Shown here piece by piece: positions 1 through 7,497 of a stretch of DNA of 64,000 bases. Source of the stretch: Peribacillus asahii (GTDB taxonomy: Bacteria > Bacillota > Bacilli > Bacillales > DSM-1321); assembly GCF_004006295.1 (NCBI RefSeq), contig NZ_CP026095.1, forward strand, positions 1,908,001 to 1,972,000. Direction: 5' to 3'. Position 1 is the stretch's first letter. Every line of letters begins with the position of its first letter. The position numbers and the translations under genes were made by a program. The notes below the pieces were generated by a model. The model saw only the letters and a list, made by a program, of their open reading frames with translations. It searched no databases and was not told where the DNA came from.

Positions 1-1037
1 TTAGTCGATTACGACAATCACTTCAAAAACATATAGGCGAGATGTTTTTAGGTGTTCTTGATGATCAGTTTGTAGAACAGCGCTATACTATTGCTCATGT
101 CCATGTTCGAATCGGCTTAGACCCTAAATGGTATATGAGTGCCTTTCAGGATCTGCTACAGTCTATATTAACGATTATTATGCCGACTTGTCATAGTGTA
201 CAGCACTATCATGAAATGGCGTTAAGTATTACGAAAATCATTAATTTAGAGCAGCAAATTGTATTAGAAGCATATGAACTAGAAAATAAGCGTATTCGTC
301 ATCAAAATGATAAAGAGAAAAAAGCGCTTCGTGTACAGGTGAATAACAACGCCGCGCAATTGGCTGCTATTAGTGAAGAAACGAGCGCAACGAGTGTTCA
401 AATTGTTAATAAAGTGTCTGAGATTCATCAAATTACGGAAACAGGTTCAGAGATTGCGATTAAAACGGAAGAAAAGTCGAAAGAAGGTCTTCGACGTTTG
501 AAAGCGCTGGAAGAATTAATGAATCAAGCACAGGATAATATGAAGTATATCGCTGCAGAAATGGAGCAATTAACTTCAACGTCTAAGGAAATTGAGCGGA
601 TTGTTACGATGGTAACATCGATTGCTGAACAAACGAACTTATTAGCATTAAATGCAGCGATTGAAGCGGCACGAGCTGGAGAAAATGGAAGAGGCTTTGC
701 CGTTGTCGCAGGTGAGGTAAGGAAATTAGCGGAACATACAAAAACCTCTGTATCGGAGGTTTCAAAGCTTGTCGAGGGAATTCGTCGGTATACAAGCACT
801 ATGAATACGTCGATTTCTGTTGTAAATGAAGATATTAGGAAGAGTACACAAGAAGGGAAAGAGACGAGCCTCTTTTTTGATCAAATTGTTGAATCAATGA
901 ATAATGTTAAAGAACAAAATATCAATATTGCTTCAGAAATGACAGAGTTAAGTAATATTTTTGAAGGAATGAACCAAGCATTTGAACAGGTTGCCCATTC
1001 TTCTGATGAATTAACACAAATGACGATGGTGCTATAA
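1..1037 (+). CDS. hemAT: Heme-based aerotaxis transducer HemAT, 5' end outside window
   Basis: This is a soluble oxygen-sensing methyl-accepting protein that signals to CheA. The reading frame is open from base 3, so the N-terminal part of the globin sensor lies upstream of the window. The retained globin part contains the segment [16 protein letters not shown], which fits the proximal-histidine helix of HemAT globins. A coiled coil follows, and then the MCP signalling hairpin with the highly conserved tip [19 protein letters not shown] and the following [16 protein letters not shown]. No transmembrane segments are visible, as expected for HemAT. The gene is probably last in its transcript. 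A candidate small-RNA promoter begins 13 bases after the stop. The family assignment is firm; only the missing 5' end limits it. Confidence 0.93.
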   Translation, partial: SRLRQSLQKHIGEMFLGVLDDQFVEQRYTIAHVHVRIGLDPKWYMSAFQDLLQSILTIIMPTCHSVQHYHEMALSITKIINLEQQIVLEAYELENKRIRHQNDKEKKALRVQVNNNAAQLAAISEETSATSVQIVNKVSEIHQITETGSEIAIKTEEKSKEGLRRLKALEELMNQAQDNMKYIAAEMEQLTSTSKEIERIVTMVTSIAEQTNLLALNAAIEAARAGENGRGFAVVAGEVRKLAEHTKTSVSEVSKLVEGIRRYTSTMNTSISVVNEDIRKSTQEGKETSLFFDQIVESMNNVKEQNINIASEMTELSNIFEGMNQAFEQVAHSSDELTQMTMVL

Positions 1038-1049
1038 GAGAAAAATTAC

Positions 1050-1078
1050 TTGTGTTCTCCTTTTCAATATGCTATATT
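1050..1078 (+). promoter_or_regulatory. Sigma-A type promoter downstream of hemAT
   Basis: TTGTGT (1050-1055) and TATATT (1073-1078) are separated by exactly 17 bases. No coding frame with a ribosome binding site follows before the convergent hairpin at 1171, so the promoter would drive a short non-coding transcript. Confidence 0.45.
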
Positions 1079-1084
1079 AATAAA

Positions 1085-1204
1085 GCGATGAGCTAATTTG
1101 TGTAAGTCGAAGAATATGCTTTATGCTAAACGTTGGGATGTGGCCCAACGGTTCTCGCCACAAACGCATCAAAGACACCGGCATTTAGTCGGTGTCTTTC
1201 TCTT
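1085..1204 (+). ncRNA. Candidate structured small RNA between hemAT and tatA
   Basis: The segment lies between a 17-bp-spaced promoter and a hairpin followed by a T-rich run. It can fold: GATG (1088) pairs with CATC (about 1167), TTTGTG (1099) with CACAAA (1160), and CGTTGGG (1131-1137) with CCCAACG (1144-1150). I do not recognise a known RNA family. It may be an independent sRNA or just the hemAT 3' untranslated region. Antisense overlap with the 3' end of tatA is possible at the terminator. Confidence 0.35.
1171..1199. terminator. Bidirectional terminator overlapping the tatA stop
   Basis: The arms AAAGACACCG and CGGTGTCTTT form a perfect 10-bp stem around a 9-base loop, with T-rich sequence on the plus side. 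The tatA stop codon lies inside the structure, so tatA transcription ends here on the minus strand. Confidence 0.8.
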
Positions 1205-1409
1205 TATTTGGGAGACTTTCTTTGGCCGTTCGAATTTCTTCTTTTACTTGTTCTTGTATTTCATTAGGGATATCTTTTGTTGCTTCTTTAAATTCTTTTA
1301 ATGCTAACCCAATAGCTCGTCCGATTTGCGGGAGCTTGCTTGGGCCGAATACGATAAGAGCTAAAGTAAGAATTAATAGTAATCCGGGGAAGCCGATATT
1401 AGAAAGCAC
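1185..1409 (-). CDS. tatA: Twin-arginine translocase subunit TatA
   Basis: This 74-residue TatA/E family protein forms the pore-lining subunit of the Tat pathway, which exports folded proteins across the membrane. It has one N-terminal membrane helix (about residues 5-20), the conserved hinge [14 protein letters not shown], and a charged amphipathic tail. The start is GTG, chosen because AGGAGG lies 10 bases upstream. A TATAAT-like -10 lies on the minus strand near 1446-1451. No tatC is adjacent, so the gene is either expressed alone with an unlinked TatC or belongs to a set split across the genome. The hinge motif makes the identification firm; which paralog it is (Ad, Ac or Ay type) cannot be decided. 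Confidence 0.93.
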   Translation of the reverse strand: MLSNIGFPGLLLILTLALIVFGPSKLPQIGRAIGLALKEFKEATKDIPNEIQEQVKEEIRTAKESLPNKEKDTD

Positions 1410-1545
1410 GGGCGCATTACCTCCTGAATAATTTATATATCTAGTATTATATCCGATTTTTTTAATTTATCGCAGTCAATTCCTTTAATGGAGTTGCCCC
1501 AAACAATAATCAGAGATTAAGATATTTGGTTGTTAAATTATTACA

Positions 1546-1574
1546 TTGATTTTATTGAAGCTTTTCGATACAAT
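1546..1574 (+). promoter_or_regulatory. Sigma-A type promoter for the 1581-1814 RNA
   Basis: TTGATT (1546-1551) and TACAAT (1569-1574) are separated by exactly 17 bases, a near-consensus housekeeping promoter. Transcription would start near 1581 and run toward the GGDEF gene. Confidence 0.6.
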
Positions 1575-1580
1575 ACTTTT

Positions 1581-1814
1581 ATAAGCTGCGTTGTACGTAA
1601 TGATAATTAAGTTTTAACCTTTAAGCTGTAATAGGGAGTTTTATATTAAAACAGGAATGTTAAGCCTAGTCACTGACCTGGACAACAGGAATGTTTTTGC
1701 AAACACCCACTTTGAGGAGTGGTGGTTTAAAACTTTCTTACTTGAACTACGGCAATTGCGGCTTTTTAATTGTAATTAAGAAACAGTACAGTTCCATGTT
1801 GGGGCTGTTTTTTT
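1581..1814 (+). ncRNA. Candidate structured leader or sRNA ending in a terminator, upstream of the GGDEF gene
   Basis: The transcript implied by the upstream promoter would be about 234 nt. AAGTTTTAACC (1609-1619) pairs with GGTTTAAAACTT (1724-1735) as a long closing stem. Inside are a CAC-C-CACT/AGTGGTG hairpin (1703-1724) and two copies of AACAGGAATGTT (1650-1661, 1684-1695), each able to form a small GGAA-loop hairpin. An intrinsic terminator follows at 1788-1814, and the GGDEF gene starts at 1917. This layout suits either a transcription-attenuating riboswitch or a free-standing RNA of 6S-like size. I do not recognise a named family, and no start codon with a ribosome binding site lies inside. 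Confidence 0.5.
1788..1814 (+). terminator. Intrinsic terminator in front of the GGDEF gene
   Basis: ACAGTTCC (1788-1795) pairs with GGGGCTGT (1801-1808), using two G-U pairs, around a 5-base loop, and seven T's follow. It lies about 100 bases before the next start codon, so it terminates or attenuates the leader RNA. Confidence 0.7.
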
Positions 1815-1916
1815 ATATGTAAAGAATCATTTTTCTATTAAAAAGGATTAGGGTAGTCTCATAGAAACAAACTAACAAAAATATTACGGAATTATCTGTA
1901 CTTAAGAGGTATACAT

Positions 1917-2552
1917 ATGTTTGCTGTCGGTTTAATAAGTGGTTTAATAATTGGAATTATTGTGACAAGCTTATATCATAAAGAGAAAGTAAGAGCATGT
2001 ATGCTACAAAGCTCACTTCAAAAGGAATTACTCTATAATACTTCGCATGATTATATGACGAAGATTTACAATCGTGCGTATTTCGAACAGGAAGTTAGTA
2101 AGTACAACCAAGATGTAGACGTACCCGTTGGTATGATTCTCTGTGACTTAGATGAACTGAAATATATAAATGATCAGATGGGGCATGAGGCAGGAGATGA
2201 ATTAATTAAGAGTGCTGCCCAGTTTTTAAATCAGTATTCTAATGAACATATTATTGTATCCCGAATTGGCGGAGATGAATTTACGATTTTGATGATTAAT
2301 GTAGAGGAAAGTAACGTTATTCAACTTATGAAACAAATCGATTATGAATTAATGAAATATAATTTAGAAGATAATACACTTACTTTAAAAATTTCCAAAG
2401 GCTATGCGTATACGGATTGTTCATTAGGTAATATGAGACAGTTACGCATTACTGCTGATAAAGCAATGTATCAAAATAAACGGTTAAGAAAAAGTAATTT
2501 GGCTACATTATTTATACGAGATAGAGAAGAGCGAAAAGTTAGTTCAAGATAA
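1917..2552 (+). CDS. Membrane-anchored GGDEF (diguanylate cyclase) protein
   Basis: This 211-residue protein has one N-terminal transmembrane helix (about residues 3-20), a short coiled linker and a single GGDEF domain (about 45-200). The signature RIGGDEF is intact, and the upstream LCDLDELKYINDQMGHEAGD segment carries the metal and nucleotide ligands, so it is predicted to make cyclic di-GMP from GTP at the membrane. The usual inhibitory RxxD site just before GGDEF is absent, so product inhibition is unlikely. The ATG is preceded by AAGAGGT. No sensory domain is present beyond the helix. It stands alone behind the candidate structured leader, which may control it. Confidence 0.9.
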   Translation: MFAVGLISGLIIGIIVTSLYHKEKVRACMLQSSLQKELLYNTSHDYMTKIYNRAYFEQEVSKYNQDVDVPVGMILCDLDELKYINDQMGHEAGDELIKSAAQFLNQYSNEHIIVSRIGGDEFTILMINVEESNVIQLMKQIDYELMKYNLEDNTLTLKISKGYAYTDCSLGNMRQLRITADKAMYQNKRLRKSNLATLFIRDREERKVSSR

Positions 2553-2735
2553 TGCGGATATCTTTTACAAATTTGATTAACGTGCTCACAGCCTTTACAT
2601 AATACTCTATTGTTTTTCCCTCTTTAGGAAGAATATATGCATTGGATGAACAATCCGTTTATTAAACGACAACCGAATCATTTTTGTATCAAAATAACTT
2701 TTCGAGTAGTATGTATGAAATGATTTATTTTTGGA

Positions 2736-2769
2736 CAAACTACAGACGCAAGGCGAAATTGTAGTTTGA
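2736..2769 (+). promoter_or_regulatory. Hairpin in the cold-shock gene 5' leader
   Basis: CAAACTACA (2736-2744) and TGTAGTTTG (2761-2769) form a perfect 9-bp stem ending 11 bases before the AGGAGG of the cold-shock gene. Cold-shock mRNAs typically have long structured leaders that change fold with temperature. A role here is inference. Confidence 0.5.
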
Positions 2770-2795
2770 TTTACATATTTAGGAGGTTGCATTAA

Positions 2796-2996
2796 ATGGA
2801 ACGCGGTAAAGTAAAATGGTTCAACAGTGAAAAAGGATTTGGCTTCATTGAGCGAGAAGGTGGCGATGATGTATTTGTTCACTTTTCGGCTATTCAAGGT
2901 GAAGGTTACAAAACATTAGAAGAAGGCCAAGAGGTTACATTTGAGCTAGAAGAAGGCCAACGTGGACCGCAAGCAACAAACGTAAATAAAGCTTAA
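2796..2996 (+). CDS. Cold-shock protein, CspB/CspD type
   Basis: This 66-residue five-stranded beta-barrel RNA chaperone binds single-stranded nucleic acid and melts mRNA structure in the cold. The complete length matches the family. The RNP1 motif KGFGFIE and the RNP2 motif VFVHF are intact. The start is supported by AGGAGG 9 bases upstream. A long leader with a hairpin precedes it, and a strong terminator follows, so it is a single-gene transcript. It cannot be assigned to CspB, CspC or CspD by sequence alone. Confidence 0.96.
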   Translation: MERGKVKWFNSEKGFGFIEREGGDDVFVHFSAIQGEGYKTLEEGQEVTFELEEGQRGPQATNVNKA

Positions 2997-3010
2997 TATA
3001 TCTAATGCAG

Positions 3011-3043
3011 AGAGACTGTTCCAACTTTGGTTCAGTCTCTTTT
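3011..3043 (+). terminator. Terminator of the cold-shock gene
   Basis: AGAGACTG and CAGTCTCT form the stem, extended by CC/GG pairing, and TTT follows. Confidence 0.85.
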
Positions 3044-3137
3044 ATTTGCAGTGGAAGACTCCCTCTATATAGAGAAGGGGGGAACGATTTAAAAATAAAT
3101 CGTTGATTTTCAAATTTCCTTTTCGGTATAATAAGAG

Positions 3138-3155
3138 GACTGAACGTTCATTCCG
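3138..3155. promoter_or_regulatory. Operator of the TetR regulator (copy 1)
   Basis: GGACTGAACGTTCATTCC is an 18-bp palindrome with one mismatch, 19 bases before the TetR start. It matches the perfect copy at 3767-3784 at 15 of 18 positions. Its place between promoter and start codon suggests autorepression. The pattern resembles the TGAATGANTANTCATTCA type used by some Bacillus TetR regulators. Confidence 0.75.
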
Positions 3156-3174
3156 TTTTTAGAAGGAGGAATAT

Positions 3175-3744
3175 ATGATTACAAATAAACGCGATGATGT
3201 ATTAGACGCAGCTTTAATTTTATTCGCTGAACGAGGATTCGATGGGACAACGATACCGATGATTGCCGATAAAGCAAAAGTAGGAGCGGGTACAATCTAT
3301 CGCTATTTTGAAAATAAAGAAGCGCTTTTTAATTGGTTATTTCAATATTGGGTTACTCGATTATCCGAAATAGTCAAGGATAATTTCCCGAACGATCTAA
3401 CAAATATTCGTTTACATCATCGTCATATATTTTTTCAAATTATTCAATTTGTGAATCATAATGAACATGCCCTGCATTTTATCGATTCTCATTGCAGCGC
3501 TCATTACTTAGATGAGAAGAGCCAAAAGCTGTTTGCTGATTTTCTTGAATTTCTTCGATCAATTTTAGAGAGAGGCAAAAAACAAGGCGATATTTGTTCA
3601 ATGCCTGCTGATGCTTTAATAGCGATCGTATATGGTGCTATTGTTCAATTATTTAAACTAATGCGCATGAATATACTTGAAGAGACACCAGAACTATTAG
3701 TTAATATTGAAGAATGTTGTTGGAATGCTATCAAAGCTCATTGA
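3175..3744 (+). CDS. TetR/AcrR family repressor of the adjacent MMPL exporter
   Basis: This 189-residue regulator has a classical TetR N-terminal HTH (about residues 5-50, ending GAGTIYRYFENKEALF) and a helical ligand-binding domain. The start is supported by GAAGGAGG. Related 18-bp palindromes lie just upstream of this gene and just upstream of the exporter gene 63 bases downstream, so it most likely represses itself and the exporter until an amphipathic or toxic ligand binds. The regulator-exporter layout resembles yerO-yerP (swrC) of B. subtilis, but the exporter here is a different RND subclass. The ligand is unknown. Confidence 0.9.
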   Translation: MITNKRDDVLDAALILFAERGFDGTTIPMIADKAKVGAGTIYRYFENKEALFNWLFQYWVTRLSEIVKDNFPNDLTNIRLHHRHIFFQIIQFVNHNEHALHFIDSHCSAHYLDEKSQKLFADFLEFLRSILERGKKQGDICSMPADALIAIVYGAIVQLFKLMRMNILEETPELLVNIEECCWNAIKAH

Positions 3745-3766
3745 CTTGGATAGCGTTGAAATATGC

Positions 3767-3784
3767 GGAATGAATATTCATTCC
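3767..3784. promoter_or_regulatory. Operator of the TetR regulator (copy 2, perfect palindrome)
   Basis: GGAATGAATATTCATTCC is a perfect 18-bp palindrome located 23 bases before the exporter start and upstream of its AAAGGAG ribosome binding site. Confidence 0.78.
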
Positions 3785-3807
3785 TAAAAAGGGAAAGGAG
3801 AGCTACA

Positions 3808-6800
3808 ATGAAGAAAGTAAAGAATTGGAGGACATTATCTTTATTTATATGGATTGTACTGACGATTATAACAGTTCTTACAATGCCTGATATGAATCAA
3901 TTAGTAAGAGACAAAGGACAATTGACAATTCCTGAAAATGCACAAAGTGAAGTTGCGCAATCAATGATTAAAGAGATGGATGAAAATGGAGATGAAGCCT
4001 ATCAGATTATTGCTGTTTTCAATAGTGGAAATGATCATGAATTAACGAAAGAACAAAAAGAACAGATTGAATCAGTTATTCATCAATTGAAAGCTAAGAA
4101 AGAACAGTTAGGAATTAAAGATATTGTTTCTCATCTGGATAGTAAAGAAGTTGAAAAACAACTATTTTCTGAAGATCAAACAACTATTCTAACGCAAATA
4201 TCTGTGGAGAGAGAGACCGGAACGATAAGTGAGGTAACTAATCGACTTTATAAAGGGATAGAGATAAAAGGGATAAACACTTATCTAACAGGAAGTGAAG
4301 TAGTTGGAGAAGACTTTGTTCAATCCTCTCAAGAAGGCATTAAGACAACAGAAAAAATCGCTGTTATTTTTATTTTAGCTGTATTAATTCTTATCTTTAG
4401 ATCGCCAATTGTTCCAGTCATTTCTCTGTTAACAGTTGGAGTATCTTATATTGTTTCGTTAGGAATTATCGCTCATTTAGTTGACCAGTTTAATTATCCA
4501 TTTTCCAACTTTACACAAGTTTTTTTAGTGGTGATTTTGTTTGGAATTGGGACCGACTATAATATTTTATTGTATACCCGATTTAAAGAAGAACTTAGTA
4601 AGCAAGAGGATGTACTTTCTGCGATTAAAATAACTTATAAATCAGCAGGAAAAACGGTCTTATATAGTGGCGTTGCTGTTTTTATTGGCTTTATGGCGCT
4701 TATTTTGGCGGAGTTTAAGCTCTATCAAGCAAGTTCTCCTGTAGCCATTGGAGTGGCAATTCTGCTTCTAGTTTTAATTACTCTAAATCCATTTTTTATG
4801 GCTGTACTTGGAAAAAGAATGTTCTGGCCGATTAAACGGTTTGAGGGGCATACAGATAGTCGTATCTGGGCATTCCTTGCAAGCAAATCGGTGTTACGAC
4901 CAATTATATCTATCATAGTAGTAGCGATATTATGTACGCCATTTTTATTAAAGTATAGTAGCATACTTAGTTATAATGACCTTTTAGAAGTGGATGATGT
5001 CTATGCATCTAAGCAAGGTATTCAGATTATTGATGACCATTTTCCACCAGGTTTTTCGTCACCAACTACTCTAGTTATTCAATCAAATCAGAAGTTAGAT
5101 AACCAAGAGTCACTACAAGTTTTGGATGAATTATCCAATAAGTTGTTGAAGATTGATGGTGTATCAAATGTCTATACGCCCACACGTCCAGCTGGTGAAA
5201 AAATAGAAGATTTATATATTGATAATCAAACAAACACCCTTTATAAGGGAATCGGTGACGCTAATGAAGGAATTGGGAAAATAAGCGAAGGTTTTTCTTC
5301 TACTGGAGATCAGCTAGCAAGTAATACGAATGGACAAGACAGTGTACAGCAGTTAATCGATGGTACGAGTGCATTACAAAATGGCGTTTCAGCCATGGGA
5401 GAGGCCATGAATCAAGTAACGGCAGGAATGAATGATGGGTCCAAAGGAGCAGAGCAATTAGCAACGGGGCTTGCTTCATTAAAAGAAACAGTCGGGACAT
5501 TATCAAATGGGACTGCTGAATTATCCAAAAGCTATAATCAACTGCAAGTAGGATTAAGTGCTGTCGGTAATCAATTTTCTAGTATCGAACAAGCAATAAC
5601 GGGTGCTAAGGCTGGTTATGAACAAATTGAAACTTTAATGACAAGTTATATTCAAGCTAACCCAGAAGCAGCCAATGATTCAAATGTACAGAAAACAATT
5701 GGGATTGCCAAATCAGGAAAAGAACAATTAGGAAAATTTGCTGAAGAGTTAAGTAAAGTGACACCTCAATATAACGCAGCGATATCTTCCTTTAAAGAGG
5801 CAAATACAGCACTGGCACAAGTGAACAAGGGCCTATCACAAATGGAGACGGGAGTAGGTAAGTTACAATCAGGAGCGGTAAGTTTACAAAGTGGTTTACG
5901 AGACGGTGCAGCGGGTTCTAGCCAAATTGCCAATAAAACGACAGATTTACAATCAGGCTTACAACAAATTAATGCAGGACAAAAACAACTGCAAACTGGA
6001 CTAAATGATTTAGAAAAGAAAATGAAAAAACTACAGTCAGGCCTTTCAAAAAGTTCAGAAGGATTGGATGAAGTAAGTAATGGGCTGGATGATGCTAGGG
6101 GCTATTTAAGTGGACTTAGTGAGTCAGAGGCATCTGATCAATTGTATATTCCTAAAGAGGTAATGAAAAGTGAGGATTTCCAAAAGGCATTAGATATGTA
6201 TATGTCTAGTAATCGTCAAACGGTTCGAATGAATATTATTTTAGATGTGAATCCTTATTCAGCAGAAGCGATGTTAGTTGTTAGAAATATTGAAAAACAA
6301 GTAGAAGCTTCGTTAAAAGGAAGCGAATTATCAAAAGCGCAAGTAGCGATTGGTGGAAAAACATCGCAAAATGCAGATTTACAGGATATTGCTAGTGGGG
6401 ATTTTAGCCGCACTGCAACAATTATGTTAATTGGTATAGGGTTTGTTCTTATTATCATCACTCGCTCATTTTGGCAGCCTATTTTCATTATCGGTTCTTT
6501 AATACTAGCATATAGTACATCTATTGGAATTGCCGAAATGATTTGTACAAAAATTTTAGATGTGGATTATTTAAGCTGGAATGTTCCGTTCTTTAGTTTT
6601 ATTATGGTCATTGCATTAGGAGTCGATTATAGTATTTTCTTAATGATGCGCTACCGTGAAATAGAAGAAGGTGTATTTCAGGTGACAGCTATTATAGAAG
6701 CGGCGCGTCATATTGGTGGAGTTGTTATTTCAGCTGCGATTATTTTGGGAGGAACGTTTGCTGCTCTATATCCTTCAGGAGTTGTTACACTCATCGAAAT

Positions 6801-6924
6801 AGCAACGGCTGTTATTATTGCGTTAATTCTACTAAGTTTTGTTATGCTGCCGATTTTTATACCAGCGTTAATGGCATTGATGACTAAATTAAACAGCTTT
6901 AGTCGTGGTACAAAAGAAATTTAA
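3808..6924 (+). CDS. MMPL-family RND exporter with a long YhgE-like extracytoplasmic domain
   Basis: This 1038-residue membrane protein has two RND halves. The first half begins with one helix, then an extracytoplasmic loop and a membrane block including GIGTDYNILLYTRFKEE. The second block contains ALGVDYSIFLMMRYREIEE. These two Asp-Tyr motifs are the proton-relay helices of MMPL proteins. Between them, about residues 480-770 form a long domain of short repeats built on LQSGL, NGTAEL and similar units, like the YhgE/Pip stalk. I chose ATG 3808 because AAAGGAG precedes it; an in-frame ATG 45 bases upstream has no ribosome binding site and would place the operator inside the coding region. It probably exports lipids or amphipathic toxins. 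It is controlled by the TetR gene upstream. Confidence 0.9.
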   Translation: MKKVKNWRTLSLFIWIVLTIITVLTMPDMNQLVRDKGQLTIPENAQSEVAQSMIKEMDENGDEAYQIIAVFNSGNDHELTKEQKEQIESVIHQLKAKKEQLGIKDIVSHLDSKEVEKQLFSEDQTTILTQISVERETGTISEVTNRLYKGIEIKGINTYLTGSEVVGEDFVQSSQEGIKTTEKIAVIFILAVLILIFRSPIVPVISLLTVGVSYIVSLGIIAHLVDQFNYPFSNFTQVFLVVILFGIGTDYNILLYTRFKEELSKQEDVLSAIKITYKSAGKTVLYSGVAVFIGFMALILAEFKLYQASSPVAIGVAILLLVLITLNPFFMAVLGKRMFWPIKRFEGHTDSRIWAFLASKSVLRPIISIIVVAILCTPFLLKYSSILSYNDLLEVDDVYASKQGIQIIDDHFPPGFSSPTTLVIQSNQKLDNQESLQVLDELSNKLLKIDGVSNVYTPTRPAGEKIEDLYIDNQTNTLYKGIGDANEGIGKISEGFSSTGDQLASNTNGQDSVQQLIDGTSALQNGVSAMGEAMNQVTAGMNDGSKGAEQLATGLASLKETVGTLSNGTAELSKSYNQLQVGLSAVGNQFSSIEQAITGAKAGYEQIETLMTSYIQANPEAANDSNVQKTIGIAKSGKEQLGKFAEELSKVTPQYNAAISSFKEANTALAQVNKGLSQMETGVGKLQSGAVSLQSGLRDGAAGSSQIANKTTDLQSGLQQINAGQKQLQTGLNDLEKKMKKLQSGLSKSSEGLDEVSNGLDDARGYLSGLSESEASDQLYIPKEVMKSEDFQKALDMYMSSNRQTVRMNIILDVNPYSAEAMLVVRNIEKQVEASLKGSELSKAQVAIGGKTSQNADLQDIASGDFSRTATIMLIGIGFVLIIITRSFWQPIFIIGSLILAYSTSIGIAEMICTKILDVDYLSWNVPFFSFIMVIALGVDYSIFLMMRYREIEEGVFQVTAIIEAARHIGGVVISAAIILGGTFAALYPSGVVTLIEIATAVIIALILLSFVMLPIFIPALMALMTKLNSFSRGTKEI

Positions 6925-6934
6925 GAAAAGTAAT

Positions 6935-6970
6935 CCCCTGATTTTCTTTCACCATATCAGGGGTGTTTTT
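6935..6970 (+). terminator. Terminator of the TetR-exporter unit
   Basis: CCCCTGAT (6935-6942) and ATCAGGGG (6956-6963) form the stem, and a TGTTTTT run follows. Confidence 0.88.
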
Positions 6971-7172
6971 CTAATCTTTTCTTTTTTAGTGCTATTTTCT
7001 AATAATTGAATCATTCGTTGAGTTGATGCTTTCTGTATAAAAAGCACTAACGATATTAATGAGGTAGGTGTATAAGATAAACCATATATTAGTTTACTAT
7101 GTTTTTGGAATATTTAATGGTGTTGGATAAGTAAAATAGGCGAACACTCACGTTTATAGCACATAAAATGGA

Positions 7173-7190
7173 TTACCTAGGTCTAGGTAA
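7173..7190. promoter_or_regulatory. 18-bp palindrome at a ribosome binding site
   Basis: TTACCTAGGTCTAGGTAA has 8-bp perfect arms and abuts GGAGGAG (7191). It may be an operator or an mRNA hairpin controlling translation of the gene at 7205. The rest of the preceding intergenic DNA shows nothing clear. Confidence 0.4.
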
Positions 7191-7204
7191 GGAGGAGTTA
7201 GTTT

Positions 7205-7423
7205 ATGTATCCGCACAGAAATTCACATCCGAATTATCCGGTTCAAAGTATGCCGGAGTTTGTAGATTCACAACAAATCACCCAAAGAATGACTATGCTT
7301 GAAAATCAATTAGGCAGGCTTATTCAATTGATGGAACAGAATAATAAATTATTACGAAAGATGGAGCAACAGCAAAATCGTGTTGTAACGTCAGGCGGAG
7401 GATCGGTTATTGTGAGAATGTAA
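7205..7423 (+). CDS. Small coiled-coil protein of unknown function
   Basis: This 72-residue protein starts at an ATG with GGAGGAG 7 bases upstream and ends in a strong terminator, so it is a genuine single-gene unit. The N-terminus is polar and His/Pro-rich (MYPHRNSHPNYP), the middle is a heptad coiled coil (about residues 25-60, Leu/Met/Gln rich), and the end is glycine-rich (GGGSVIVRM). There is no signal peptide or membrane helix. The composition resembles short Bacillus spore-associated proteins of the GerPC kind, but I cannot name the family. Confidence 0.75.
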   Translation: MYPHRNSHPNYPVQSMPEFVDSQQITQRMTMLENQLGRLIQLMEQNNKLLRKMEQQQNRVVTSGGGSVIVRM

Positions 7424-7424
7424 A

Positions 7425-7461
7425 TTCAAGTCCCCTTCAATATCATCGAAGGGGACTTGAA
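7425..7461. terminator. Long-stem terminator between convergent genes
   Basis: TTCAAGTCCCCTTC and GAAGGGGACTTGAA form a perfect 14-bp stem around a 9-base loop. It lies between the plus-strand small gene and the minus-strand mscL and could serve both. Confidence 0.8.
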
Positions 7462-7497
7462 TGTATGGATAAGTGCTAGGTGTAAGCCTTATCTTTC

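Noticed and set aside
1192..1431. Open frame antisense to tatA
   Set aside because: It is the complement of a clear tatA gene with its own start, motif and terminator; it has no ribosome binding site.
1581..1814. Identification of the leader RNA as 6S RNA
   Set aside because: Length and long closed stem are compatible, but I cannot recall matching conserved sequence with confidence, and the position before a GGDEF gene is not the usual aspS/yrvM neighbourhood. I left it as a candidate RNA.
2607..2897. Minus-strand frame overlapping the cold-shock gene
   Set aside because: It is the shadow of the cold-shock coding region and its leader hairpin.
3763..3807. Upstream ATG of the MMPL exporter
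   Set aside because: The in-frame ATG at 3763 has no ribosome binding site and would put the operator palindrome inside the coding region.
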